Notes: generated by a model not told the origin, from the sequence alone. Shown: positions 32,364 through 41,239, counted from the first letter of the stretch. The stretch: DNA of 42,395 bases from an uncultured Eubacteriales bacterium (GCA_949747515.1 CATKFO010000052.1:1-42395), one strand, 5' to 3'. Numbers and translations: made by a program.

Positions 32364-33677
32364 TCAGTCGTGCAGCTTTCTTTTATCCACTACGCGAACA
32401 GCCTTACCTTCGCTGCGCGCGATAGTTTTAGGGGCTACCAAACGTACCTTCGGCGAAATACCGATCATCGTATGAATCGCGCTTTCAAGGGATCGTTCCA
32501 TAGCGGAGATCTCGCGGACGGTATCCGCAAACTGCTCCGGCGTCAATTCTACAAATACGTCGAGAGTATCGGAGTTGTTCTTTCTGTCCACTTCGATCAT
32601 GTAATTAGGCGAATATCCCTTCTTCAATAGAACCGCTTCAATTTGCGACGGGAACACGTTAACTCCGCGAATGATCATCATGTCGTCGCTTCGCCCCATA
32701 GGCTTCTGCATACGAATATGAGTTCTTCCGCAAGAACAAGGCTCGCTTGACAGAACGCAGATATCGCGCGTACGATAGCGAAGCACTGGGAACGCTTCCT
32801 TGTCAAGGCAAGTGAAAACCAGCTCGCCTTTCGTCCCCTCGGGCAATACCTCGCCGGTGTTAGGATCGATAATTTCCGCGATAAAATGGTCTTCGTTAAT
32901 GTGCATGCCTCTCTGCTCTTCGCATTCGAAGGAAACTCCGGGCCCGGAAATTTCCGTCAAACCGTAAATATCGTAAGCCTTGATGCCGAGCGTATTTTCA
33001 ATATTTTCCCGAATTTCCTGCGTCCATGGTTCCGCTCCGAAAATACCGGCTTTCAGAGGAATATCGTCCGGCCCGTATCCCATTTCCTTCAGAGTTTCTC
33101 CGATGTAAGCCGCATAGGAAGGCGTGCAGCACAGTATTGTCGCGCCGAGATCAAGCATAAACTGGATCTGACGCTCAGTATTTCCTGAAGACATTGGAAG
33201 AGTCAGACTGCCCACCTTATGAGAACCTCCGTTAAGGCCGGGGCCTCCGGTAAACAGTCCGTATCCGTAGCTTACCTGAACCACGTCTTCGCGGCTTCCG
33301 CCGGCCGCTACAATAGCGCGAGCGCAGCAGTCTTCCCAAAGATCAAGATCCTTCTGAGTATAGTACGCGATAACGCGCTTGCCGGTAGTGCCCGAGGTCG
33401 ACTGAATTCTCACGCAGTCCGCCTTCGGCACGGCGAGCATACCGGTCGGATATGTTTCCCTTAAGTCTTCCTTAGATATGAACGGAAGAAGGTGAAGGTC
33501 GTCGACGCCGCGGATGTCTTCCGGTTTCACGCCTTTCTTATCCATAAGATCGCGGTAATACGGAACATGGTCGTATACGTGGCGAACCTGCCGAACAAGT
33601 TTTTCCGACTGAAGAGCGCGGAGCTGCTCTCGCGGCATCGTTTCAATCTCTTTTTGGTAGTATCTCTTTTCGTTCAT
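32364..33677 (-). CDS. paaK: Phenylacetate-CoA ligase (PaaK-like, AMP-forming)
   Basis: The 437-residue product is a full-length PaaK: N-terminal helix region (VYDHVPYYRDLMDKKGV), ATP-binding STSGTTGKR (93-101), IFGAEPWT, YGLTEISGPGVSFEC and the C-terminal lid (GRSDDMMIIRGVNVFPSQIE). It activates arylacetates (phenylacetate, 4-hydroxyphenylacetate or indoleacetate) to CoA thioesters at the cost of ATP to AMP. The start overlaps the iorB stop by 4 bases. The thermodynamic direction (acid to thioester) is central to the salvage interpretation of the operon. Confidence 0.94.
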   Translation of the reverse strand: MNEKRYYQKEIETMPREQLRALQSEKLVRQVRHVYDHVPYYRDLMDKKGVKPEDIRGVDDLHLLPFISKEDLRETYPTGMLAVPKADCVRIQSTSGTTGKRVIAYYTQKDLDLWEDCCARAIVAAGGSREDVVQVSYGYGLFTGGPGLNGGSHKVGSLTLPMSSGNTERQIQFMLDLGATILCCTPSYAAYIGETLKEMGYGPDDIPLKAGIFGAEPWTQEIRENIENTLGIKAYDIYGLTEISGPGVSFECEEQRGMHINEDHFIAEIIDPNTGEVLPEGTKGELVFTCLDKEAFPVLRYRTRDICVLSSEPCSCGRTHIRMQKPMGRSDDMMIIRGVNVFPSQIEAVLLKKGYSPNYMIEVDRKNNSDTLDVFVELTPEQFADTVREISAMERSLESAIHTMIGISPKVRLVAPKTIARSEGKAVRVVDKRKLHD

Positions 33678-34258
33678 TCGATAACTCCCGCCTTTCTGCC
33701 CAAAGCAAAAGCTTTTTTATTTATCTCCATAAATTTCTTAGGGGCGACTTCCTCTATGGCTCTGATCCAAGCTTCTTCGGAAATGTCGGAATAAACGGAC
33801 AAGCGTCCCATCAGTACGATATTAACGCATTTGGAGCTTCCCGCCTCAAGAGCCAGCGACAGAGCGTCTATCGAGTCGATCCTAACGCCTTTTTTCTTAA
33901 GCGAGTCAAGAACTTCGTCGGGATATTCGAACGCGCCTGTTATAACCGGCATAGGATCGATACGCTGATCGTTAGTAACGATAACCCCGCCTTTTTTCAG
34001 ATGATCGACGTATCGCGCCGCCTCGAGCTTTTCAAAGGAAACGATATAGTCCGCTTCGCCCTTATCAATAATGGGAGAGTACACCTTATCTCCGCAGCGT
34101 ACGTAGGTTACTACGCTTCCTCCGCGCTGGCTCATGCCGTGCACTTCCGACACTTTAACGTCGTATCCCTCGCCTATCAATACGCGTCCGAGAAGCTTGC
34201 TGGCGAGCAGCGAGCCTTGACCTCCGACGCCGACTATCATAATATTCATGCTTTTCAT
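33674..34258 (-). CDS. iorB: Indolepyruvate:ferredoxin oxidoreductase, beta subunit
   Basis: The 194-residue product is the gamma-type domain of 2-oxoacid:ferredoxin oxidoreductases: IVGVGGQGSLLASKLLG (7-23), VHGMSQRGGSVVTYVR, EADYIVSFEKLEAARY. With IorA it interconverts arylpyruvates and arylacetyl-CoA plus CO2, exchanging electrons with ferredoxin. It lies 48 bases after iorA and overlaps paaK by 4 bases. Confidence 0.95.
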   Translation of the reverse strand: MKSMNIMIVGVGGQGSLLASKLLGRVLIGEGYDVKVSEVHGMSQRGGSVVTYVRCGDKVYSPIIDKGEADYIVSFEKLEAARYVDHLKKGGVIVTNDQRIDPMPVITGAFEYPDEVLDSLKKKGVRIDSIDALSLALEAGSSKCVNIVLMGRLSVYSDISEEAWIRAIEEVAPKKFMEINKKAFALGRKAGVIE

Positions 34259-34306
34259 TTCAGATATCCATGCCTTTCTCTGCTTTATGCAATCGGTCGG
34301 CGCCGA

Positions 34307-36043
34307 TTATTCCGGCTGATTTATCGCGTCGAACGAACAAAGCTGCGAGCAGACTCCGCATCCTGTGCAAAGGGTTTCGTCTACGGTCGCTTTGCCTTCT
34401 TTCACGCTGACGGCCGGGCAACCTATTTTCATACATTTTTTGCATCCACGGCATTTTTCGCGGTCGATTATTACTGGAGACTTGGCCTTCACATACTTAA
34501 GCAGCGCGCAGGGCCGGCGTGAAATAATAACGGACGGTTCTTCCGCCGCGACTTCTTCAAGAACGGCCTTTTCCGTTTCGGCAAGATCGTATGGATCGAC
34601 GACGCGCACTCTGTTTATTCCCAATGCGCGGCAAAGAGATTCAAGGTCGATCTTAGTCGCGGGATCGCCCTTTATATTATATCCCGTCGTCGGGTTCTGC
34701 TGGTGCCCCGTCATGCCGGTAATAGAATTGTCGACGATAATAACGGTAGAATTCGAGCCGTTGTAAGCGATATTGGCAAGTCCCGTCATACCGGAATGCA
34801 TAAACGTCGAATCGCCTATAACGCAAACCGTTCTATTCTCGCTATCGCCTCCAAAGGCTTTATTAAAGCCGTGAATCCCGGAAACGGACGCCCCCATGCA
34901 TAGAACCGAGTCTATCGCCGTTAGAGGAGCCGCCGAACCGAGGGTATAGCAGCCGATGTCTCCGAGGACCGTAAGCTTATTTTTTGCAAGAACATAGAAG
35001 AGTCCCCGGTGAGGACATCCGGCGCACATTACCGGAGGACGAACGGGTATCTGCTCGTCGCATGAATCGAACGCGGGAGCCTCTATTCCGAAAGCCTTTG
35101 CAATAACGCTTTGAGAAAACTCTCCGACTACGGGAAGAATGTTTTTCCCTTCCGTCTTTATTCCTATAGCCTTACAGTGTTCTTCAATAACTGGATCCAA
35201 CTCTTCTACTACGACTACGCGATCAACTGACTCGGCGAACGAGCGAAGAAGTTTATCCGGCAATGGGTTAACCATTCCAAGCTTAAGTACCGAAACCTTG
35301 TCCCCGAACGCTTCCTTAACGTATTGATACGAAGTTCCGGAGGTAATAATGCCGAGCTTTCGGTCGGTCGAATATTCTACGCGGTTAATATCCGACGTTT
35401 CGGCGTACTCGGCAATAGCCGCGGTTCTCTCCTCGACAAAAGGATGGCGGCGAATTGCGTTGGCGGGAGCCATTATGTATTTCTGAGGATTTTTTACATA
35501 ATCCTTTTTTACGGTATCGACCCTTTCTTCAAGCTCTACGGAGCATTGGGAATGAGCGATCCTTGTGCACATACGAAGAATTACGGGAGCGTCGAACCTT
35601 TCAGACAGTTCAAACGCCAGACGGGTAAACGCCTTTGCCTCTCTGGAATCTGCGGGCTCGAGCATCGGAATCTTTGAGGCGATCGCATAATGACGCGAGT
35701 CCTGCTCGTTTTGAGAAGAATGCATTCCCGGGTCGTCGGCCACGCAGATTACCATTCCGCCGTTTACTCCGGTATATGATAGCGTAAACAACGGGTCGGC
35801 AGCCACGTTCAAACCCACGTGCTTCATGGCGCAAGCGGAACGCGCTCCCGCAAGAGACGCCCCAAAAGCGACCTCCGCGGCTACCTTTTCGTTCGGCGCC
35901 CATTCGCAGTATATCTCGTCATATTTCGCGGCGTATTCCGTAATCTCCGTAGACGGAGTTCCGGGATAACTTGACACGACGGAGCAGCCGGCCTCATACA
36001 ATCCTCGGGCGACCGCTTCGTTTCCGAGCATAAGTTTTTTCAT
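34307..36043 (-). CDS. iorA: Indolepyruvate:ferredoxin oxidoreductase, alpha subunit
   Basis: The 578-residue product has the pyrimidine-binding domain at the N-terminus (SYPGTPSTEITEYAA), a central transketolase-like part, the thiamine diphosphate domain (GDIGCYTLGSAAPL and GDSTFMHSGMTGLANIAYN) and two C-terminal 4Fe-4S motifs: C531, C534, C537, C542 and C559, C562, C565, C569. It is oxygen-sensitive and typical of strict anaerobes and archaea. The reaction is reversible with low-potential ferredoxin. It has a GGAGA site; an internal promoter (36132-36160) lies just upstream. Confidence 0.96.
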   Translation of the reverse strand: MKKLMLGNEAVARGLYEAGCSVVSSYPGTPSTEITEYAAKYDEIYCEWAPNEKVAAEVAFGASLAGARSACAMKHVGLNVAADPLFTLSYTGVNGGMVICVADDPGMHSSQNEQDSRHYAIASKIPMLEPADSREAKAFTRLAFELSERFDAPVILRMCTRIAHSQCSVELEERVDTVKKDYVKNPQKYIMAPANAIRRHPFVEERTAAIAEYAETSDINRVEYSTDRKLGIITSGTSYQYVKEAFGDKVSVLKLGMVNPLPDKLLRSFAESVDRVVVVEELDPVIEEHCKAIGIKTEGKNILPVVGEFSQSVIAKAFGIEAPAFDSCDEQIPVRPPVMCAGCPHRGLFYVLAKNKLTVLGDIGCYTLGSAAPLTAIDSVLCMGASVSGIHGFNKAFGGDSENRTVCVIGDSTFMHSGMTGLANIAYNGSNSTVIIVDNSITGMTGHQQNPTTGYNIKGDPATKIDLESLCRALGINRVRVVDPYDLAETEKAVLEEVAAEEPSVIISRRPCALLKYVKAKSPVIIDREKCRGCKKCMKIGCPAVSVKEGKATVDETLCTGCGVCSQLCSFDAINQPE

Positions 36044-36131
36044 ATAATTTCTCCATTGCGCTCTGCGGCGCGGTATGTTTCATTTTCTTTGCGATTCTGG
36101 ATCCGTATTTAAATTCCATATCGCTAATACT

Positions 36132-36160
36132 ATTGTATCATATTTTTCATCTGTCTTCAA
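36132..36160 (-). promoter_or_regulatory. Internal promoter before iorA
   Basis: TTGAAG (36155-36160, inside the end of the symporter gene), a 17-base spacer ending in TGA, and TACAAT (36132-36137, extended -10). It would transcribe iorAB-paaK-ACT-aminotransferase independently of the T-box. Confidence 0.65.
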
Positions 36161-37694
36161 GAGAATGTTCCGCGGGAACAGTTACCTTTGCGTCGTAACA
36201 CGAGAACATTTCCTTAACGTTCTCAGGCGACCCTTTTTTTGTAAGGACGCTGACAATCGGAACGATTACGAGACCGCAAATCATAGCGAACACGCCCGAG
36301 GTAAGCGAGTTTTTAAATATAAAGCAGAAATTCGGAACTATTCCCATAGATATCAGAAGCTGCAGAGTCATCGTGGCCACGCCGAAAATAAATGAAGCCG
36401 CGACCGCGGGTCTGGTAGTTTTCTTCCAATACAGACCGTAAAGGAAGGGAGCGAGGAACGCGCCGGCCAACGCTCCCCAAGATATACCCATCATCTGAGC
36501 GATAAACACTGAAGAAGACCATATGGAATCCTTTAGTATTGCGATAATAGCCGACAAAATAATAAAGAACAGCACCAAAACGCGAACGAGAGTAAGTCTG
36601 CGTTTTTCAGATTGAGATTTCATTCTCGGAGCTATTACGTCAAGCGCAAGAGTAGAAGCAGACGTGAGAACGAGAGACGACAGGGTAGACATAGACGCCG
36701 CCAGAACAAGTACGATTACAAACGCTACGATCACGGGCGAAAGACCGGAAAGCATCGTCGGCACTACGCTGTCAAAGCCGCGCGCTTTAACAGTTTCGGA
36801 AGTCACGAAAAGCCTGCCGAAACCGCCGAGAAAATAGCATCCTCCCGCAACGACTACGGCGAAGACGGTAGAAATAATCGTTCCCTTACGAATTGCGGAT
36901 TCGTTTGAAATCGAGTAGAATTTGCCCACCATCTGAGGAAGTCCCCATGTTCCGAGAGACGTAAGAAGAACGACCACCAGCAGAGAAACAGGGTCGGGGC
37001 CGAGAAACGACGTATATTCCCAGCCGCCGTTGTCGCTTTCGGCAAGGGCCTTTAAGGACGCCGTAAGTCCCCCGTTACGGCTAAGCACGGCCGCTATAAC
37101 GGAAACGATCCCCGCGAGCATTATAATGCCTTGAATAAAATCGTTTACGGCCGTCGCCATATATCCGCCGAAGATAACGTATACTCCTGTGAGCGCCGCC
37201 ATAACTATGATGCATACATAATACGGAATGTCGAACGCAATGCCGAAAAGGCTGGAGAGTCCGTTATACAGAGACGCGGTATAAGGGATCAAAAATACGA
37301 AGACAATGAAGGAAGCCGCCGTCTTCAGCTTGTCCGAGCCGAATCGCTTTCCAAAGAAATCCGGCATAGTGCGAGAGCCGATATGCTGCGTCATCAGTCT
37401 CGTACGCCGTCCGAGTATGTTCCATGCGAGCAAAGAGCCTATAAACGCGTTGCCGAGACCTATCCATGTGGACGCGACGCCGAAGTTCCATCCGAACTGC
37501 CCCGCGTAGCCCACGAAAATTACGGCGGAAAAATATGAAGTTCCAAACGCGAACGCGGTAAGCCACGGACCGACCGCGCGGCCTCCAAGGACAAAGCCGT
37601 CGACGTTTTTCGCCCGATTGCGGCAGGCGAATCCCACCGCAACCATAAGAATGAAGAAGCAAATCACCATTGCTCCGGTTAAAATCTCTGTCAT
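36147..37694 (-). CDS. Sodium:solute symporter (SSS family)
   Basis: The 515-residue product has about 13 membrane helices and SSS features: GFVLGGRAVGPWLTAFAFGTSYFSAV in the first two helices, GGYMATAVNDFIQG, and LAASMSTLSSLVLTSAS in the sodium-site helix (SMST-SS). Family members import proline, sugars, acetate, phenylacetate-like acids and others with Na+. Between an aryl-CoA synthetase and iorA, an arylacetate or aromatic amino acid substrate is likely, but this is inferred from context. The AAAGG site is rather far (13 bases) from the ATG. Confidence 0.92.
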   Translation of the reverse strand: MTEILTGAMVICFFILMVAVGFACRNRAKNVDGFVLGGRAVGPWLTAFAFGTSYFSAVIFVGYAGQFGWNFGVASTWIGLGNAFIGSLLAWNILGRRTRLMTQHIGSRTMPDFFGKRFGSDKLKTAASFIVFVFLIPYTASLYNGLSSLFGIAFDIPYYVCIIVMAALTGVYVIFGGYMATAVNDFIQGIIMLAGIVSVIAAVLSRNGGLTASLKALAESDNGGWEYTSFLGPDPVSLLVVVLLTSLGTWGLPQMVGKFYSISNESAIRKGTIISTVFAVVVAGGCYFLGGFGRLFVTSETVKARGFDSVVPTMLSGLSPVIVAFVIVLVLAASMSTLSSLVLTSASTLALDVIAPRMKSQSEKRRLTLVRVLVLFFIILSAIIAILKDSIWSSSVFIAQMMGISWGALAGAFLAPFLYGLYWKKTTRPAVAASFIFGVATMTLQLLISMGIVPNFCFIFKNSLTSGVFAMICGLVIVPIVSVLTKKGSPENVKEMFSCYDAKVTVPAEHSLEDR

Positions 37695-37771
37695 AGTCGT
37701 GTGAAAACCTTTCTTTTTTATGAATTTTACGATTATCCCATAAATCTGTTCAGACCATGTTCATCACGTTA

Positions 37772-39412
37772 TTACGCTTTTGTCTGCGCTTCTACAAGTC
37801 TTTCGCCGCAATATATTTCCCTAAGGCGAGGCTTTTCCACTTTACCCGTAGGGTTTCGAGGAACCCTATCGAATATTATACGCCGCGGACGCTTATACCT
37901 GGGAAGGCCGAGGCAGTATTCGTTTATCTCGTTCTCGTCGCACAAAACGCCGTCCTTAAGCTCTATCACCGCGGCTGCGATTTCCCCAAGCCGCCTGTCC
38001 GGCAGTCCTATTACGGCCGCGTCTTTTATTTTATCGTTGGCTCTTAGAAAATCCTCTATTTGAACGGGATAAAGATTTTCTCCGCCGCTGATAATAACGT
38101 CCTTTTTTCTGTCGACCAGATAAATAAACCCGTCCTCGTCTTCTTTCGCCATATCTCCGGTTAAAAGCCACTCTCCGCGTATAACCTCCGCCGTAGCCTT
38201 GGGATTTTTGTAGTAACATTTCATAACGCCGGGCCCGGATACGGCAAGCTCGCCGACCTCGCCCTGAGCAACCGGTTCTCCATCGTCGCCGAATATCTCT
38301 GTTTTCCAAAGATATCCCGCTTTACCGATAGCTCCGACTTTATGAATATTTTCTACGCCAAGATGAACGCATCCGGGGCCGATGGATTCGGACAAACCGT
38401 AATTTGTGTCGTACTCATGATTCGGAAACGTTTTCTTCCATCTTTTAATCAGCGACGGCGGAACCGGCTGCGCCCCCACGTGCATCAGTCTCCACTGTTC
38501 CAGACGAAAATCGGAAAGCGAAAGCTCGCCGCGATCAATAGTATCGAGTATATCCTGCACCCACGGCACAAGAAGCCACACTATCGTAGCCTTTTCATCA
38601 GACACGGCCTGAAGCACCCATTCCGGCTTAACTCCTCTAAGAAGAACCGCTTTTCCTCCAGTCAGTAAGCTGCCGAACCAATGCATCTTAGCTCCCGTGT
38701 GATATAACGGCGGTATGCACAGGAACACGTCGTCCTTCGTCTGTCCATGATGCGCCCGTTCGGTAATACAGGAGCTCATAAGCGCCGAATGATCGTGCAG
38801 AATCGCTTTAGGAAACCCCGTAGTTCCCGAGGAAAAGTATATAGCGGCGGAGTCCTCGTCCTTTACCTCCACTGGAGGAGCCTGCGTAGAGCAATAATAT
38901 GTAAGCGAGTAATTATCGGCATAGGAAGGCGTTTCTTCCGCTTTTCCGACGAAAAACAGCTCGTCCACAGCCTGAATATCGTCCTTTATATTGTCGATGC
39001 GCTCTATAAATTCAGGCCCGAATACCAGCATACGCACGTCCGCAAGCTCAAGGCAGTATTTTATTTCTTCAAAAGAATATCTGAAATTCATAGGAACGGC
39101 GACGGCTCCGGTTTTCAGTATTCCGAAATATATCGGCAGCCATTCAAGGCAATTCATCAGAAGTATAGCTACTTTGTCGCCTCGTTTTATTCCTCGCGTG
39201 AAAAGTAAATTTGCAAATCGGTTAGCGTGCGTGTCAAACTCCTTCCACGTCATTTCGCGGCGGTATCTGTCCGATTCCGATGCAAGCTCGGTCAGGTTGA
39301 ATTCCCTCCACGTAGTGTTTTTTTCGGGCTGATTATCAGGATTGATTTCCACTAAAGCCGTATCCGTGGGATAAATCTTGGAATTTCTCTCAAGCAAATC
39401 CGTAATAGGCAT
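37772..39412 (-). CDS. AMP-forming acyl/aryl-CoA synthetase (ANL superfamily)
   Basis: The 546-residue product is a complete ANL ligase: YFSSGTTGFPKAIL (P-loop), YGLSESIGPG, LLTGDMAKEDEDGFIYLVDR, KKDVIISGGENLYPVQIE, and the catalytic lysine segment RNPTGKVEKP. It links an organic acid to CoA through an adenylate. The first 71 codons of the longest open frame (up to 39625) lie inside the T-box terminator, so the ATG at 39412 with GAGGG 8 bases upstream is the start. Near the N-terminus WREF and WKEF flank an insert of about 22 residues, as if the family's 'TWKEF' block were duplicated. Confidence 0.93.
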   Translation of the reverse strand: MPITDLLERNSKIYPTDTALVEINPDNQPEKNTTWREFNLTELASESDRYRREMTWKEFDTHANRFANLLFTRGIKRGDKVAILLMNCLEWLPIYFGILKTGAVAVPMNFRYSFEEIKYCLELADVRMLVFGPEFIERIDNIKDDIQAVDELFFVGKAEETPSYADNYSLTYYCSTQAPPVEVKDEDSAAIYFSSGTTGFPKAILHDHSALMSSCITERAHHGQTKDDVFLCIPPLYHTGAKMHWFGSLLTGGKAVLLRGVKPEWVLQAVSDEKATIVWLLVPWVQDILDTIDRGELSLSDFRLEQWRLMHVGAQPVPPSLIKRWKKTFPNHEYDTNYGLSESIGPGCVHLGVENIHKVGAIGKAGYLWKTEIFGDDGEPVAQGEVGELAVSGPGVMKCYYKNPKATAEVIRGEWLLTGDMAKEDEDGFIYLVDRKKDVIISGGENLYPVQIEDFLRANDKIKDAAVIGLPDRRLGEIAAAVIELKDGVLCDENEINEYCLGLPRYKRPRRIIFDRVPRNPTGKVEKPRLREIYCGERLVEAQTKA

Positions 39413-39524
39413 AGACGTTCCCTCTCTTAATCTCATATTTTTTAGTTTTATAAATTTATCTATCTGCCGCGTATGTCTCTCGCGCCGCCGACGGTGCCGA
39501 AATCCTACGGTACGCGCGGCTGTA

Positions 39525-39562
39525 AAAACAAAAACCGCCCTCTGCAAGAAACACAGAGGGCG
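39525..39562 (-). terminator. T-box terminator hairpin
   Basis: CGCCCTCTG pairs with CAGAGGGCG around a 9-base loop and is followed by GTTTTTGTTTTT. The first arm's CCTC can pair instead with GAGG of the T-box sequence in the antiterminator. Confidence 0.95.
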
Positions 39563-39838
39563 ATAATAATCGCGGTACCACCTCAAGTTTACGGTAATTC
39601 TTACGAATTCCGCCTTATCGGGCAATATAAATTCGCCCGTCCGATATTACGGTCGGAGTCCGACGCGGCTTTGGGCGCTAGTCGCGCGTCCGCTCATTGC
39701 TCGTCGCGCGCGCGTCTTTTACAGCGCAGCTCGCGGAAAGTATTCAAATCGTTCGACCCGCTGTCTCGCATCAGCCGACAGCTTTCTTTAGAGCCGCAAA
39801 ACGATCCTACTTGGTTCCGGTCATAGCTTTTAAGTATT
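39525..39838 (-). promoter_or_regulatory. T-box riboswitch, tyrosine specifier likely
   Basis: The minus-strand leader shows, in order: stem I with CGGAA/TTCCG below and GGATCGTT/AACGATTT above an internal loop; the loop E elements AGTA (39811-39808) and GAA (39745-39743); specifier UAC (39742-39740); the T-box sequence AGGTGGTACCGCG (39583-39571) with a GCGAT/ATCGC antiterminator helix; and a terminator. UGGU fits a tRNA with discriminator A (Tyr or Phe) and disfavours Trp. Uncharged tRNA would allow readthrough into the operon. Confidence 0.95.
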
Positions 39839-39898
39839 TTTCTTTATACGATAATTTATATCATAACGAAGCAAATAAACGCGCCGGGAATAAACGGC

Positions 39899-41239
39899 TC
39901 ACGTCAAATCACCTGTTCCCGGATTTTTTCTTCGCTGTTTTTCCTTACAAGCAACAAGGTCGTTATACTTACATTCTTTAGTGTGTTCGATATGTTTCCA
40001 TTCGACTCTTTTCTTAAAAAGAGAAACCAAAGCGATAGGAATATACGTCATCATGAAAACCGGAAACGTAAAAGCGTACAAAATCTTCTTCGGAACGGAA
40101 GTATGTATCTTTTTCCATTCGGTTATAGTCGTAATAATTCCCACTATAAATACGATAACGCTCGCCTCTACCGTCGGCATGAGTATAAGCTTCAACGCTC
40201 CGGAGTAGTCGCCGATGCAAAGAAGAGTCAACGCCGCTACAAAATCAAAGATGAACAGCATACCCGATAATATAAGCGCAGGCATTATTGTAAGCGACAT
40301 GTCAAAGCAGGAAAAGCGGCTCCATTTACGGCGTTTTTCATCGCCGCGCTTATTATTTCCGAATATACCCCGGAAAAGATCCTTGCCGTAACCGGCGAAA
40401 ACCTGCAAATATCCCTTCGCCCAGCGCATACGCTGATGCCACGACTGCGAAAATTTGGTCGGCTGCTCGTCGAAGAACTCTGCCCCGCCGCAGTATCCTA
40501 TGCACAGCCCGTCTATAACGCTGGAGTTCGAAAATTCTATATCCTCGGTAAGAAGATGGAAGCCCCACTTCATATCTCCGTTCTCGTCTTCAAGAACGGA
40601 ACGATCCACCATAAAGCCCGTGCCCGAGACGGCGCAGCTCGTTCCAAGTATCATACGGGCGTTGTTGAGATACTTCGCCTCTCTGAGAAACCAAAGGCCG
40701 TAACCGGCGGAAATCCAGTTGTCGCCGTAATTTTTAGAATTGCGGTAGCTCGTAAGTATCTTATAACCCGAGCTGTATGTTTTGTTCATCTCCTCAATAT
40801 AATTCGGAGACAAAATATTATCCGCGTCAAATATAAACAACGCGTCGAACGCGTCGCGCGGATAGTCGCGGTTCAACCGGTCGAGAAGAAAGTCGAGCGC
40901 GTATCCTTTTCCGATAAGGGACAAGTCAAAACGCTCGTACACTATCGCTCCGGCCGCGCGAGACACTTCCGCCGTTTTGTCGCTGCAATTATCCGCGACG
41001 ACAAATATTTTTACAAGATCGGAGGGATATGTTTGTTTTTTAATGCTTTCAATGAGTCCTCCTATAACAGCCTGTTCGTTTCTTGCGGAAATAATAACGG
41101 CAAATTTATGGGGGGTCACCGTCTCGCCCAGACGCCGCTCCTTCTTTGCAAGCACAACCGCGATATAAAACAGCTGATATGCGTAACAAATAAGAAATAC
41201 AGCCCCAAGGCATACGTTCAGCATAATTAAAACGTCCAT
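39899..41239 (-). CDS. Membrane processive family 2 glycosyltransferase
   Basis: The 446-residue product has an N-terminal membrane helix (about 5-30), a cytoplasmic GT-A domain with ISARNE (50-55), D138-x-D140 (FIFDADN), TED (231-233) and Q269-R-M-R-W273, then three or four C-terminal helices. Q-x-x-R-W is typical of processive enzymes making polysaccharides, such as poly-N-acetylglucosamine or hyaluronan-like chains. The product is unknown and no export partner is nearby. A strong promoter 230 bases upstream leaves a long structured leader. Confidence 0.9.
   Translation of the reverse strand: MDVLIMLNVCLGAVFLICYAYQLFYIAVVLAKKERRLGETVTPHKFAVIISARNEQAVIGGLIESIKKQTYPSDLVKIFVVADNCSDKTAEVSRAAGAIVYERFDLSLIGKGYALDFLLDRLNRDYPRDAFDALFIFDADNILSPNYIEEMNKTYSSGYKILTSYRNSKNYGDNWISAGYGLWFLREAKYLNNARMILGTSCAVSGTGFMVDRSVLEDENGDMKWGFHLLTEDIEFSNSSVIDGLCIGYCGGAEFFDEQPTKFSQSWHQRMRWAKGYLQVFAGYGKDLFRGIFGNNKRGDEKRRKWSRFSCFDMSLTIMPALILSGMLFIFDFVAALTLLCIGDYSGALKLILMPTVEASVIVFIVGIITTITEWKKIHTSVPKKILYAFTFPVFMMTYIPIALVSLFKKRVEWKHIEHTKECKYNDLVACKEKQRRKNPGTGDLT

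Noticed and set aside
30635..36043. Reading iorAB-paaK as a degradative aromatic amino acid pathway
   Set aside because: Not excluded, but T-box control and ATP-consuming ligases fit the biosynthetic direction better.
39413..39625. N-terminal extension of the synthetase frame
   Set aside because: It overlaps the T-box and terminator, and a proper ribosome binding site precedes 39412.
40436..41230. 264-codon plus-strand open frame opposite the glycosyltransferase
   Set aside because: Composition is Arg/Val/Lys rich without a fold signature, and the minus strand encodes a complete GT2 enzyme.
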